A stretch of 14,319 bases of DNA from an uncultured Dialister sp. (GCA_900545785.1 URAA01000025.1:1-14319); one strand, 5' to 3'. Positions 1-8,242 are shown, counted from the stretch's first letter. Made by a program: numbers and translations. Notes: a model not told the origin generated them from the sequence alone.

Positions 1-28
1 AATAATTTATTAATAAAATATTGATAAA

Positions 29-43
29 TTATAATAATTACTA
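29..43. promoter_or_regulatory. Candidate Fur/PerR-family operator
   Basis: TTATAAT-A-ATTACTA matches the 7-1-7 box TTATAAT-N-ATTATAA known for Bacillus PerR at 12 of 14 positions, and the related Fur box at 11 of 14. It sits about 80 bp before the first gene of the cluster and covers a TATAAT hexamer (30-35), so a bound repressor could block transcription. The whole leader is extremely AT-rich, so chance matches are likely. Iron- or peroxide-responsive control is only an inference. Confidence 0.28.
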
Positions 44-64
44 TAAAATAATTTGAATTTTAGC

Positions 65-70
65 TATAAT
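65..70 (+). promoter_or_regulatory. Candidate -10 element for the cluster
   Basis: A perfect TATAAT lies 55 bp before the first start codon. No good -35 hexamer is found 16-18 bp upstream (the sequence there is AT-only). TTGATA at 21-26 would be a good -35 but is too far away. A second TATAAT at 30-35 is the other candidate. The region 1-125 must hold the promoter if transcription starts in this window, but the exact element is uncertain. Confidence 0.3.
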
Positions 71-114
71 AAAATGTAACTATTATGAAAAATAAGTTGT
101 GTTTAAAAATAAAC

Positions 115-120
115 AGGGAG
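115..120 (+). promoter_or_regulatory. Ribosome binding site fixing the first gene's start
   Basis: AGGGAG lies 5 nt before ATG 126. A longer in-frame reading from GTG 99 has no Shine-Dalgarno sequence and would add nine residues ahead of the conserved NifH N-terminus, so ATG 126 is preferred. Confidence 0.75.
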
Positions 121-125
121 CAGAA

Positions 126-944
126 ATGAAAAAAATCGCATTTTATGGAAAGGGCGGGATAGGCAAGTCTACAACGGCTTCCAATATTTCTGCCGCGTTA
201 AGTTTAATGGGAAAGAAAATATGTCAAATCGGATGTGATCCTAAAAATGATTCGACCCGATTACTTTTAGGCCATATTTGCAAAGAAACGGTGCTGGACA
301 AGGTCAGAATCAAGGATATAGATGATATTAAGGCGGAAGATGTGGTTCATAGGGGATTCAATGATACGGTCTGTGTGGAAGCCGGAGGACCGGAACCGGG
401 AGTCGGCTGCGCGGGTCGCGGAATTATCGTAGCTCTTCAATTGCTTGATAAATTACATGCTATTCCCGATGTGGATCTGACTCTTTATGATGTTTTGGGA
501 GATGTCGTATGCGGCGGATTTGCCATGCCGATCAGAGAAGGATATGCAACGGATATTTATATCGTGTCTTCCGGGGAATTGATGTCCCTTTATGCAGCAA
601 ATAATATAGCTAAAGGAATCAGACGTTTCGCCGTTCGAGGAAATGTGAGATTGGCGGGAATTATAGGGAACAGCAGAAATACCCCGGGTGAAAAGGAGCT
701 GCTTACGGAATTTGCAAAGCTCATCAATACACGGCTGATTGCTTTTGTACCGCGGGATAAAATTGTAAACATCGCAGAAAACAACAAACAAACCGTATTA
801 CAATACGCTCCCGATTCGGAGCAGGCAAAGGTGTATAGAAATTTGGCGGACACGATTTGGAACAACGAAGAAATGTCCGTCCCGACGCCCATAACTTTTG
901 AGAAACTGGAAGAATTGGTAGATACTTATGGAACTGAAAACTAA
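126..944 (+). CDS. NifH/BchL-like ATP-dependent reductase Fe-S protein
   Basis: 272-aa homodimeric-type Fe protein of the nitrogenase superfamily. The family binds MgATP and one [4Fe-4S] cluster between two subunits and passes single electrons to a D/K-type partner. Seen here: P-loop GKGGIGKST at residues 8-16, CDPKNDSTRLLL at 37-48, and the two cluster cysteines C95 (in GPEPGVGCAGRG) and C129 (in VLGDVVCGGFAMP). All catalytic motifs are intact and the length fits NifH, BchL and CfbC. ATG 126 is chosen for its Shine-Dalgarno sequence. It overlaps the next gene by 17 nt and is followed by two D/K-like genes, so the partner is clear. The local sequence is strikingly NifH-like, but the neighbours point to a tetrapyrrole reductase (DPOR/COR/CfbCD type), not N2 fixation. 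The substrate cannot be told from this subunit. Confidence 0.93.
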   Translation: MKKIAFYGKGGIGKSTTASNISAALSLMGKKICQIGCDPKNDSTRLLLGHICKETVLDKVRIKDIDDIKAEDVVHRGFNDTVCVEAGGPEPGVGCAGRGIIVALQLLDKLHAIPDVDLTLYDVLGDVVCGGFAMPIREGYATDIYIVSSGELMSLYAANNIAKGIRRFAVRGNVRLAGIIGNSRNTPGEKELLTEFAKLINTRLIAFVPRDKIVNIAENNKQTVLQYAPDSEQAKVYRNLADTIWNNEEMSVPTPITFEKLEELVDTYGTEN

Positions 945-2223
945 GTGGTTGTTATCAAGAAGCAAGTCTTGCAGCTGTACCATGTCCGGAGTATGGCGAG
1001 CCGTTGCATTTTCAAAGGGCTGTGCCGTTATTTTTCATAGTCCTCTCGGGTGTGTTCATGTTGCTTCCGATATGGATATGGGGTCGCAATACAGAATCAT
1101 GTCAGAAGGAAGCAGGGAGGATATGGATGCAGTGCCTCTTATTTCTTCCAATATTCGAGAAAAGGATACTATTTTCGGGGGCGTTAACCGTCTGCATCAA
1201 TGTATTTCCTATGTGATGGAAACGTATCGGCCGGAATGTCTTTTTATTGCTTCTTCCTGTGTGGCAGGTGTTATCGGTGATGATGTGGAGCAGGAAGCGG
1301 AAGATGCGGAAATGGAATACGGAATTCCCGTGGTATCTGTTGCATATGCAGGGTTTTTAGGCGGAGGGTATTCAGACGGATATTATAAAACGGCAAATAA
1401 AATCGTAGATCAATTTTTTACCGAACAAAAGCATATAAAGGGCAGAGTTCTTCTTCTGGGAGATCAGCTGGGGCCTTGGGCACAGTATGCATTGGAAGTA
1501 AAGCGCCTTTTGTCTTTATTCGGACTAACTGCAGAGTACCAATTTCCCGGATATGTTCCCTTCAATAAATGGAAAAACATAACCGATGCAGAATGGATTG
1601 TCATGCTGGGAACAGGGGGAAAATCGGGAGAATTACATGATTTGGCAGAGAAAATCGGAGTCAGATATAAAATTCCCGTGCTGACAAAGAAGTATCCGAT
1701 AGGGTGGGAAAATACAAAGGCATGGATACGGGAGATCGGGATGCGGCTGGGAGAAAATGATAAGACCGACGGCATTATTCAAGAGGAAGAACATAGATTG
1801 GATGAATATGTAAAAACAATCGAACATATTACAAAGAATAAAAAAGCGGTCATCGGTATAGGGAGAGGTTCTAAATGGTATGATCCGGCGGATACCATAC
1901 ATTCCATTAAAAGATTAGGGATGAATTTAGAAGGAATCATTTTTTATAAAAATCTTTCTGATGAAGAGAAAAATATTTATTCAAAAAAAATCAAATCATA
2001 TACAGACAGCCCCATATATGATGAAAGCAGCGGACTCACAATAATGGAACAGGCGGACATTCTTTTGACGACCAATGAACTTTTAAGTATAAGAACTAAA
2101 CAATTTTTTATTCCGATGATGCCTATGGCGGGAACAAATGGAGAAATTTCCATACTGCGGACTTTATACCGTATCCTGTGCCGATATGGAAATAAGGGAG
2201 GTATAACTTATGCAACAGTCTGA
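928..2223 (+). CDS. Nitrogenase component 1-like subunit (NifD/BchN-like)
   Basis: 431 aa, predicted catalytic-partner subunit that receives electrons from the preceding Fe protein. N-terminal cysteines C17, C42 and C111 are spaced 25 and 69 apart, close to the P-cluster triad of NifD (62, 88, 154) and the BchN triad (26, 51, 112). C111 lies in SSCVAGVIGDDVEQEA, resembling the NifD/BchN-type CPxxxIGDD segment. C15 and C32 are additional. Between C111 and C418 there is no cysteine, and the C-terminal region (ADILLTTNELLSIRT, FIPMMPMAGTNG) has no histidine where NifD has its cofactor ligand, so FeMo-cofactor binding is not supported. The ribosome binding site is weak (GGAAG about 15 nt upstream), so translation is probably coupled to the upstream gene. 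It overlaps the next gene by 14 nt. The D- versus K-type label is tentative. Confidence 0.87.
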   Translation: MELKTKWLLSRSKSCSCTMSGVWRAVAFSKGCAVIFHSPLGCVHVASDMDMGSQYRIMSEGSREDMDAVPLISSNIREKDTIFGGVNRLHQCISYVMETYRPECLFIASSCVAGVIGDDVEQEAEDAEMEYGIPVVSVAYAGFLGGGYSDGYYKTANKIVDQFFTEQKHIKGRVLLLGDQLGPWAQYALEVKRLLSLFGLTAEYQFPGYVPFNKWKNITDAEWIVMLGTGGKSGELHDLAEKIGVRYKIPVLTKKYPIGWENTKAWIREIGMRLGENDKTDGIIQEEEHRLDEYVKTIEHITKNKKAVIGIGRGSKWYDPADTIHSIKRLGMNLEGIIFYKNLSDEEKNIYSKKIKSYTDSPIYDESSGLTIMEQADILLTTNELLSIRTKQFFIPMMPMAGTNGEISILRTLYRILCRYGNKGGITYATV

Positions 2224-3484
2224 GTGGGGCGCCGCTTGCCATCATACCGGTACATGTGCTTTGACAGGATCATCTGCTTTTTTCGCTTCCATACCGGGGA
2301 GCTGTGTGCTGATAAACGGCCCTTTATGGTGTTATTTTTATGCCATGAAACATGTAGATGACATGATTCCCTATGCGGCCGGTCGATTTTATTGTACTCA
2401 GCCTTCCCAAAATTCTTTGGTGTACGGGACGGAAGCAGAATTAATGGAAGCATTTGATGCTATAAGAAACAGGACCGATATAGAAAGAGTATTTCTGGAA
2501 AATAATTGCAGCACCAGCCTTGTAGGAGATGATTTGGCAGGGATTGCCGCCAAGGCAAATTTATCTTGGCCTGTTTATACGATGGATAGCGGCGGACTGA
2601 ACGGAAGTTTTGAAGGCGGCTATGAAAAGGCTTTTTTAGTTGTTATTGATCAAATGGAAAAACAAGGAAAAACAGATAATTCCGTTAATGTACTGGGGCT
2701 GTCGGAAGTTTATTTGAAGGGAAAAGAAGATGCCCTTGAAATAAAACGTCTTTTGAAAAAATCGGGGATCTCGGTTATATCCATGCCGGGGGCAGGAGAA
2801 AATTGGGAGACCTTGTTAAAGGCTCCTTCTGCTGCATTGAATATCATTGTTCGGGAAGAACTGGCGCTTAAAGCAGCGGAGAAGATGAAAGATAAATTTG
2901 GTATTCCTTATATATCCTTAGGAATGCCCTACGGGATAGACGGTACATTACAGTGGATCAAGAAAATTTTAGAAAAATTGGATATAGAAAATGACAATTG
3001 CCGTAAGGAAGCGGAGCAAAGAAAAGAAAAAATGTTTTATAAAGGAAATAATCTCCAATCTTTATGGGGGCCTTTGTGGTTCACTCATGTGTTAATTGCA
3101 GCACCACCCTCAGAAGCTGTCGGGATTGCCGAAGCGGTCCGCAGTGAATGGCTTGATACGGAAAATTTAATTATACATATGACGGCCAAATCTTCATATT
3201 TTACAGAAGCGGCAGATGCTGTCCGGTTGGTCGGCATTGATGACAGGGAAATAAAAAAAGACTATGAGAACTGGTCGGAAGGCCTCGTTATGGGAAGTTC
3301 CCATGAAAGCGCCAGACTCTTTCGACTGGATAAGAAGTTCATGAGCTGCAATATAGCAAGACCTTCCAGTGATGAAATTTTTGTAACAGATACACCCTTG
3401 TGCGGTCTGCGGGGAGCGGAATATCTGTATGAACGTCTTTGGAATTTAAAAGTCAGAGAAAAAATGAAGGACAAGAATCAGTGA
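2210..3484 (+). CDS. Nitrogenase component 1-like subunit (NifK/BchB-like)
   Basis: 424 aa, second component-1-type protein, expected to form a heteromer with the preceding subunit. The cysteines that look equivalent to the cluster triad are C16 (CHHTGTC), C41 (NGPLWC) and C100 (NNCSTSLVGDDLAGIA), spaced 25 and 59. C10, C32 and C62 are extra. BchB of DPOR uses an aspartate to bind a [4Fe-4S] cluster with three BchN cysteines. Here both subunits carry a full cysteine triad, so the cluster arrangement may be nearer a P-cluster or COR type. The C-terminal stretch (ARPSSDEIFVTDTPLCGLRG) is typical of this fold. A strong AAGGGAGGT lies 7 nt before ATG 2210. The stop overlaps the next gene's GTG start (GTGA). 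The substrate is unknown. Confidence 0.87.
   Translation: MQQSEWGAACHHTGTCALTGSSAFFASIPGSCVLINGPLWCYFYAMKHVDDMIPYAAGRFYCTQPSQNSLVYGTEAELMEAFDAIRNRTDIERVFLENNCSTSLVGDDLAGIAAKANLSWPVYTMDSGGLNGSFEGGYEKAFLVVIDQMEKQGKTDNSVNVLGLSEVYLKGKEDALEIKRLLKKSGISVISMPGAGENWETLLKAPSAALNIIVREELALKAAEKMKDKFGIPYISLGMPYGIDGTLQWIKKILEKLDIENDNCRKEAEQRKEKMFYKGNNLQSLWGPLWFTHVLIAAPPSEAVGIAEAVRSEWLDTENLIIHMTAKSSYFTEAADAVRLVGIDDREIKKDYENWSEGLVMGSSHESARLFRLDKKFMSCNIARPSSDEIFVTDTPLCGLRGAEYLYERLWNLKVREKMKDKNQ
3466..3471 (+). promoter_or_regulatory. Ribosome binding site fixing the lipoprotein start
   Basis: GAAGGA lies 9 nt before GTG 3481. The upstream in-frame ATG at 3439 would put 14 charged residues ahead of the signal peptide, so GTG 3481 is the better start. 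Confidence 0.7.
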
Positions 3485-4443
3485 AAAAATTATATTTTCT
3501 GTCATTGTTATTGCTCTTATTTTTTGCACCGGGATGCCGGTTCTATGGAAATGGAGATAAAAACAGTCAGGATCTCCGTACAGTTACGGATGATGAAAAT
3601 CGCAGTGTGAAAATCAAATATCACCCGGAAAGAATTATATCGCTGACCTATGGAACAGATGAAATATTATTGGAACTGGTAGACATAGAAAGAGTGAAAG
3701 GGCTCTCGAAATTTGCGGGAAATGATGATTTGACTTTCACGACTAAAGAGCAGCGAGACAAAGCGGGAACGATAGAAGATCAAAATTTAGAGCAAATTAT
3801 GAGTTTGAAGCCGGATTTGGTCATTGCGTCTTCGGCCGTTCCGAAAAATGTTGTAGAAACACTATCCCGCATGGGCGTTCCTGTTTATATTTCTATTGTG
3901 CCGACAACATGGACCGAAGTGGAAACCAAAGTGCTGGGCGTAGCTGATGCGGTGAATGAAAATAAAAAAGGAAGAATGCTGGTTCAGCATATGAGAAGCG
4001 AAAGGGAGCGGATAGAAAAGAAGCTTTCCGTCATAAAACCGGAAGAAGAGAAAGTGGTACTGAGTCTTTCTTTTCGGGGAATCATCGGAAAAAAGGGGAC
4101 GCTATATAATGAAATATTGAGGATGGCCCATGTCAAAAACGGAGCGGATATAGCCGATCTGCCCCATGGTTCATCTGCTTATATATCAACAGAAATCATT
4201 CCTCAGATTAATCCTGACGTGTTTCTGACTCCCGTATGGAGGTGGAAAGAAAGTGATAATGAAGATGAATTTCTGAGAGAGTTGAAAACAAATCCGGCCT
4301 ACAAAGATGTAAAAGCGGTAAAAAATAATAAATTTATCCGTCTGCCGGAAAGATATAAATATGTAGTTTCACAGCATGTGACAGAAGCTGTGGAAGAAAC
4401 AGCAAAAGCAGTATACCCGGAGGTATGGGAAGAAAATCCCTGA
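3481..4443 (+). CDS. Substrate-binding lipoprotein, BtuF/FepB/FhuD type
   Basis: 320 aa from GTG 3481. The signal peptide is MKKLYF followed by a leucine-rich core and lipobox APGC, with Cys19 the lipidated residue, so the mature protein should be tethered to the outer face of a membrane. The mature part is a class III periplasmic-binding-protein fold: HPERIISLTYGTDEILLEL, a segment ending in IMSLKPDLVIASS (about residues 100-118), MGVPVYISIVPTTWTEVE, then a long linking helix and a second lobe. This family binds corrinoids, haem or ferric siderophores and hands them to a BtuC/FecCD permease. No such permease or its ATPase is in the window, which is odd. It may use one encoded elsewhere, or work with the downstream exporter-fold ABC protein. 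GTGA overlap with the reductase subunit ties it to the cluster. The ligand cannot be read from sequence; a metallo-tetrapyrrole is an inference from context. Confidence 0.87.
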   Translation: MKKLYFLSLLLLLFFAPGCRFYGNGDKNSQDLRTVTDDENRSVKIKYHPERIISLTYGTDEILLELVDIERVKGLSKFAGNDDLTFTTKEQRDKAGTIEDQNLEQIMSLKPDLVIASSAVPKNVVETLSRMGVPVYISIVPTTWTEVETKVLGVADAVNENKKGRMLVQHMRSERERIEKKLSVIKPEEEKVVLSLSFRGIIGKKGTLYNEILRMAHVKNGADIADLPHGSSAYISTEIIPQINPDVFLTPVWRWKESDNEDEFLRELKTNPAYKDVKAVKNNKFIRLPERYKYVVSQHVTEAVEETAKAVYPEVWEENP

Positions 4444-4513
4444 TATTTATATAACTTGTAAATAAATATAATTTCATCTGTCATTTTATAAAAATTTATA
4501 CAGAGGAGAAAAA
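4444..4513 (+). promoter_or_regulatory. Largest internal gap; possible internal promoter
   Basis: This 70-nt AT-rich gap is the largest within the cluster. It holds TATAAT at 4467-4472 with no convincing -35, a 14-nt inverted repeat TATAAA-AA-TTTATA at 4487-4500, and a strong AGAGGAG ribosome binding site at 4502-4508, 5 nt before the chelatase start. A secondary promoter with an operator is possible. No terminator-like hairpin with a T-run is visible, so read-through from upstream is also likely. Confidence 0.3.
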
Positions 4514-7500
4514 ATGAAGGGAAAAATTATTTATCTGACAAATGTGGATCGCCGGTTTTCCATGATGAGAAAATCTTGTGAAGATTTAAAATTGTCAGGC
4601 GATATCCCGAAAGAATGTGAAACAATAAAGGTAGAAAACACGGCCTTGTGGAGCAAATTATGGGAAGATAAACTGCAAGGCAGTCAGTTGGTCATCATAC
4701 GATTCATGGGTACGACGGTGCGCACTGCCTTTTGGAATAAATGCCTGCCTTTTTTAAAATATCATGACATACCGTTTTACATGGATGCGCAGGGATCGGC
4801 TGAAGAAGAAGTAAAAGAAGGAATAAAAGAAGAAGTTATTGATAAAATAAGAAAATATACTTTTTACAGCGGTATTGAAAATTATAAAAATTTTTGGATC
4901 TATCTGGCCTCTCTTTTCGATGTCACAAAAAAAATCGCTATGGAGCCGTCTCCTTATTGCTGGGCCGGTATTTTTCATCCTGATATCCCATCCAAATATA
5001 CAACGGATTTAGCTTGGTACAGAGAAAAATATTGTAAGCCCGATCTGCCTACGGTCGGTTTGGTATTTTACAGAGATGAATGGATTTGGGGAGATTTACA
5101 GTATCAGACGGCACTGATCAAGGAAGCGGAAAAACAGAGTGTCAATATCATTCCCGTATTTACCAACGGACTTCCGACTCCGGAAGTAGGGATGCCTACA
5201 TTGAGTGAAGTATTTCATTCATACTTTATGGAAAACGGGAAACCCGTCGTAGATGCAATCATCAATGTTATGAAATTTTCCCTTACAAGTTCGGGCTCTA
5301 TTACAACGGAAGAATTGAAATCCATAGGAGTTCCCGTATTGGCGGGCTATTCTCTGATTATGGAAGGGGAAGATTGGGAAAAGTCCAAAGAAGGGATGAA
5401 TGCCGTAGAGGTGTCCATCAGTGTTTCCATGCCTGAGTTTGACGGTATCATTCACGGTGTGCCGATTGCAGCCAAACACATGAAAGAAAATGGAGATGTC
5501 GAATATCTGCCGATTCCCGAAAGAATTTCAAGAATGATTTCCAAAGCTAAAAAGTGGGCTGTTTTAAGAAATAAATCAAATCAAGATAAAAAAATTGCTG
5601 TTATTTTTCATAATTATCCTCCCAAAAATTCAAGTATAGGCAGTGCACTCGGATTGGATACGATCGAAAGCATACGCTTGCTTCTGAAACGTATGGATGA
5701 AGAAGGGTATCAAATTGAATTTATTCCTGAAGATACCAAAGAATTTATTAAAGAGCTGACTGCTCATGCGACGAATGATATGAGCATGATGACAGAAGAA
5801 CAAATGGAAAGCAGTCAGAATATATCCGGAAAAGAGTATAAAGAATTCTATAATGAATTTTCCGAAACGGTGAAGGAGCAGCTTACCAAAGACTGGGGAG
5901 ATGCGCCGGGAAAGGTAATGCTTACAGATAGCGGAAATATCATGGTTCCGGGGACAATGAACGGGAATGTGTTTATCACTGTTCAGGCGCCCCGAGGATA
6001 TGGTATGGATCCTGCAAAAATTTATCATGATCCTTATGTGGCTCCGACGCATCAGTATTTGGCGTTTTATGAATGGATACGTGATGTATGGAAGGCCGAT
6101 GCAGTGATTCATGTGGGGACTCACGGCAATTTGGAATGGCTTCCCGGGAAAGGGACGGGACTGGACAGAGAAAGTTATCCCGATTTGGCACTGGGAGATT
6201 TGCCGGATATTTATCCATATCATATGACGATCACGGGAGAAGGCATTCAGGCAAAAAGAAGAGGAGCGGCATGTTTGGTGGATCATTTGCCGGCACCTTT
6301 GGCAGATGCGGGAAGCTATGACGAATTGGAAGAACTTGAAAAAACCATGGACGAATATGCTCATTTTTTGGTTACCGAGCCGGAAAATGCATCTACTTTG
6401 GAAAATATGGTGAGAGAGCTTGCGATCAAAGCAAATTTAGACGGCGAAATTCCCTATGATGAAACAAAGCCTTTCAATGAATATGTCAATCGTCTTCACG
6501 AATATCTGGAAGAATTAAAAAACAGTGAAGTTCATGTGGGACTTCATATTTTGGGGAAGGCTCCGGAGGGAGATTTATTGGTTGATGACATTCTGCAGAT
6601 GCTTCGTCTTCCTAATGGAGAAATTCCTTCTATTTATGATCTGTGGACGGAAAAATACGGAACGTCCATGGATGAAATCACTAAACGGGCGGCTGATATT
6701 TACAAGCCTCTTCAACTCACATACAGCGAATTAATGACTAAAATTCGGGAAGAAACAAAAACGGCGGTACGGATTTTTAAAGATTTCGATTTTACCGAAT
6801 CCGGATTGAATGAAGTCATGAACCTTTCTTATATAACGGAAGGGGAGGAAAAATGGCAGACTGAAGTAAAAACCGTCTTTACTTATATTCAAACAACAGT
6901 CATGCCCAATTTGCGAATGACTTCTGAAGAAATCGATCATATTATAGACGGTATCTCCGGAAAGTATGTGGAACCCGGGCAGTCAGGCTCTCCTCATGCG
7001 GGAGGTGTAAGTCTTCTGCCTTCAGGAAGGAATTTTTTCGGAGTGGATCCCCGTATTCTTCCTACTAAGGCGGCATGGAAGTTAGGGAAAATGCTGGGAG
7101 ATCAGGTCATTGAGCAGTATATAGCCGATGAAGGTAAGTATCCGGAAAATGTGGGAATAGTTTTCTGGTCCGGTGCCAATATGAGAAGCCGCGGGCAATG
7201 TATTGCCGAATTTTTATATTTAATGGGAATTAAACCGGTTTGGGAAAAAGGAAATATGCATGTAAAACAACTGGAAGTCATCCCTCTTTCCGAATTGAAA
7301 CGTCCCCGTATTGATGTTACGGGCCGAATCAGCGGATTATTCAGAGACACGATGCCGGCAGTGGTATCCCTTATGGATAAGGCAGTTATTCTTGCTGCAG
7401 GATTGGACGAACCGGAAGACTTCAATTATGTAAAAAAACATGTGGATGAAGACAGTAAACAAATGGAAGAAGAGGGCCTTTCCAAAGAAGAAGCATGGCG

Positions 7501-8242
7501 CAGTGCTGCTTACAGGATATTCGGAGATGCGCCGGGAACGTACGGGGCAGGGATAGGAGCCCTTTTAGATGCTAAAAATTGGCAGACCGTTGATGATTTG
7601 GCCCAAGTATATGTCAGATGGGGCGGTCATGCTTTCGGCGGGAAAACAAAAGGGGAATATATGCCGAAACTGTTTGAAAAAAGATTATCCGTTATGGACG
7701 TAACGATAAAAAATGAAGATAATCATGAAACAAATATGCTGAGCTCTGATGATTATAATGCTTATCACGGAGGAATGATCGCCGCTGTGCGGAGTATCCG
7801 CGGAAAAGCGCCTCATTCCTATGCGGGGGATACTTCTGACCGCAGCAAAGCTAAAACCAGAACGGTTCAAGAAGAAGCTAAACGTATATTCAGAACGGAA
7901 TCCGTTAATCCTAAATATATCAACGGAATGATGAAGCATGGATATAAGGGAGCTTCCGATATGGCCAAAATGGTATCCGTAAGCTATCAGTGGGATGCCA
8001 CCAGTGAAGTCATGGAAGATTGGATGTATGAAAAATATGCAGAAAAATATGTTTTTGATGAAAAAGTGCAGGAATGGATGAGAGAAGTGAATCCATGGGC
8101 ATTGCAGCGAATTACAGAAACACTTTTGGAAGCAGAGACTCGAGGGTTGTGGAATGCAAAAGAAGGAACGTTGGAAAAACTTAAAGAAATGTATTTGTCT
8201 GTAGAAGGTGAACTGGAAAATGCGGGATCCGGAGAAGAATAA
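4514..8242 (+). CDS. CobN/BchH-type chelatase large (H) subunit
   Basis: 1242 aa, close to the usual 1200-1300 aa of CobN and BchH. This is the porphyrin- or corrin-binding subunit that inserts (or in some relatives removes) a metal with energy from AAA+ partners. Family signatures seen: VQAPRGYGMDP starting at residue 490; VIHVGTHGNLEWLPGKGTG with H533 and H537; a GDLPDIYPYHMT/GEGIQAKRR block; FWSGANMR at 884-891; PRIDVTGRISGLFRD and LDEPEDFN after that; YGAGIGALLD at 1010-1019; and WGGHAFG at 1036-1042. The overall pattern is more CobN-like than BchH-like. BchI- and BchD-like subunits follow, separated only by a radical SAM gene, so a full three-subunit enzyme is encoded. Metal and macrocycle are unknown: Co, Mg and Ni insertion and reductive demetallation (as proposed for HmuS-type relatives) are all open. 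The neighbouring nitrogenase-like reductase argues against simple cobalamin synthesis. Confidence 0.9.
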   Translation: MKGKIIYLTNVDRRFSMMRKSCEDLKLSGDIPKECETIKVENTALWSKLWEDKLQGSQLVIIRFMGTTVRTAFWNKCLPFLKYHDIPFYMDAQGSAEEEVKEGIKEEVIDKIRKYTFYSGIENYKNFWIYLASLFDVTKKIAMEPSPYCWAGIFHPDIPSKYTTDLAWYREKYCKPDLPTVGLVFYRDEWIWGDLQYQTALIKEAEKQSVNIIPVFTNGLPTPEVGMPTLSEVFHSYFMENGKPVVDAIINVMKFSLTSSGSITTEELKSIGVPVLAGYSLIMEGEDWEKSKEGMNAVEVSISVSMPEFDGIIHGVPIAAKHMKENGDVEYLPIPERISRMISKAKKWAVLRNKSNQDKKIAVIFHNYPPKNSSIGSALGLDTIESIRLLLKRMDEEGYQIEFIPEDTKEFIKELTAHATNDMSMMTEEQMESSQNISGKEYKEFYNEFSETVKEQLTKDWGDAPGKVMLTDSGNIMVPGTMNGNVFITVQAPRGYGMDPAKIYHDPYVAPTHQYLAFYEWIRDVWKADAVIHVGTHGNLEWLPGKGTGLDRESYPDLALGDLPDIYPYHMTITGEGIQAKRRGAACLVDHLPAPLADAGSYDELEELEKTMDEYAHFLVTEPENASTLENMVRELAIKANLDGEIPYDETKPFNEYVNRLHEYLEELKNSEVHVGLHILGKAPEGDLLVDDILQMLRLPNGEIPSIYDLWTEKYGTSMDEITKRAADIYKPLQLTYSELMTKIREETKTAVRIFKDFDFTESGLNEVMNLSYITEGEEKWQTEVKTVFTYIQTTVMPNLRMTSEEIDHIIDGISGKYVEPGQSGSPHAGGVSLLPSGRNFFGVDPRILPTKAAWKLGKMLGDQVIEQYIADEGKYPENVGIVFWSGANMRSRGQCIAEFLYLMGIKPVWEKGNMHVKQLEVIPLSELKRPRIDVTGRISGLFRDTMPAVVSLMDKAVILAAGLDEPEDFNYVKKHVDEDSKQMEEEGLSKEEAWRSAAYRIFGDAPGTYGAGIGALLDAKNWQTVDDLAQVYVRWGGHAFGGKTKGEYMPKLFEKRLSVMDVTIKNEDNHETNMLSSDDYNAYHGGMIAAVRSIRGKAPHSYAGDTSDRSKAKTRTVQEEAKRIFRTESVNPKYINGMMKHGYKGASDMAKMVSVSYQWDATSEVMEDWMYEKYAEKYVFDEKVQEWMREVNPWALQRITETLLEAETRGLWNAKEGTLEKLKEMYLSVEGELENAGSGEE
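8205..8210 (+). promoter_or_regulatory. Ribosome binding site favouring ATG 8220
   Basis: AAGGTG lies 9 nt before ATG 8220, inside the end of the chelatase gene. The alternative starts, GTG 8208 and ATG 8265, have no comparable site at a normal distance, and 8265 would leave only five residues before the radical SAM core strand. Confidence 0.45.

Noticed and set aside
1..98. Riboswitch (for example a cobalamin type) in the leader
   Set aside because: The leader is nearly pure A/T with no conserved B12-box-like or other aptamer element, and is too short and unstructured in the visible part.
99..125. N-terminal extension of the Fe protein from GTG 99
   Set aside because: No ribosome binding site before 99; AGGGAG is ideally placed for ATG 126, and NifH-type proteins begin at that point.
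126..3484. A nitrogen-fixing nifHDK operon
   Set aside because: The Fe protein is very NifH-like, but the D-like subunit lacks the cofactor Cys and His, both subunits are short (431 and 424 aa), no nifE, nifN or nifB is present, and chelatase genes follow.
5630..6364. A 244-codon open frame on the minus strand inside the chelatase gene
   Set aside because: It lies wholly within a strongly conserved CobN-like coding region, its translation is rich in Ile, Arg, His, Phe and Ser with no recognisable motif, and it has no promoter or ribosome binding site of note.
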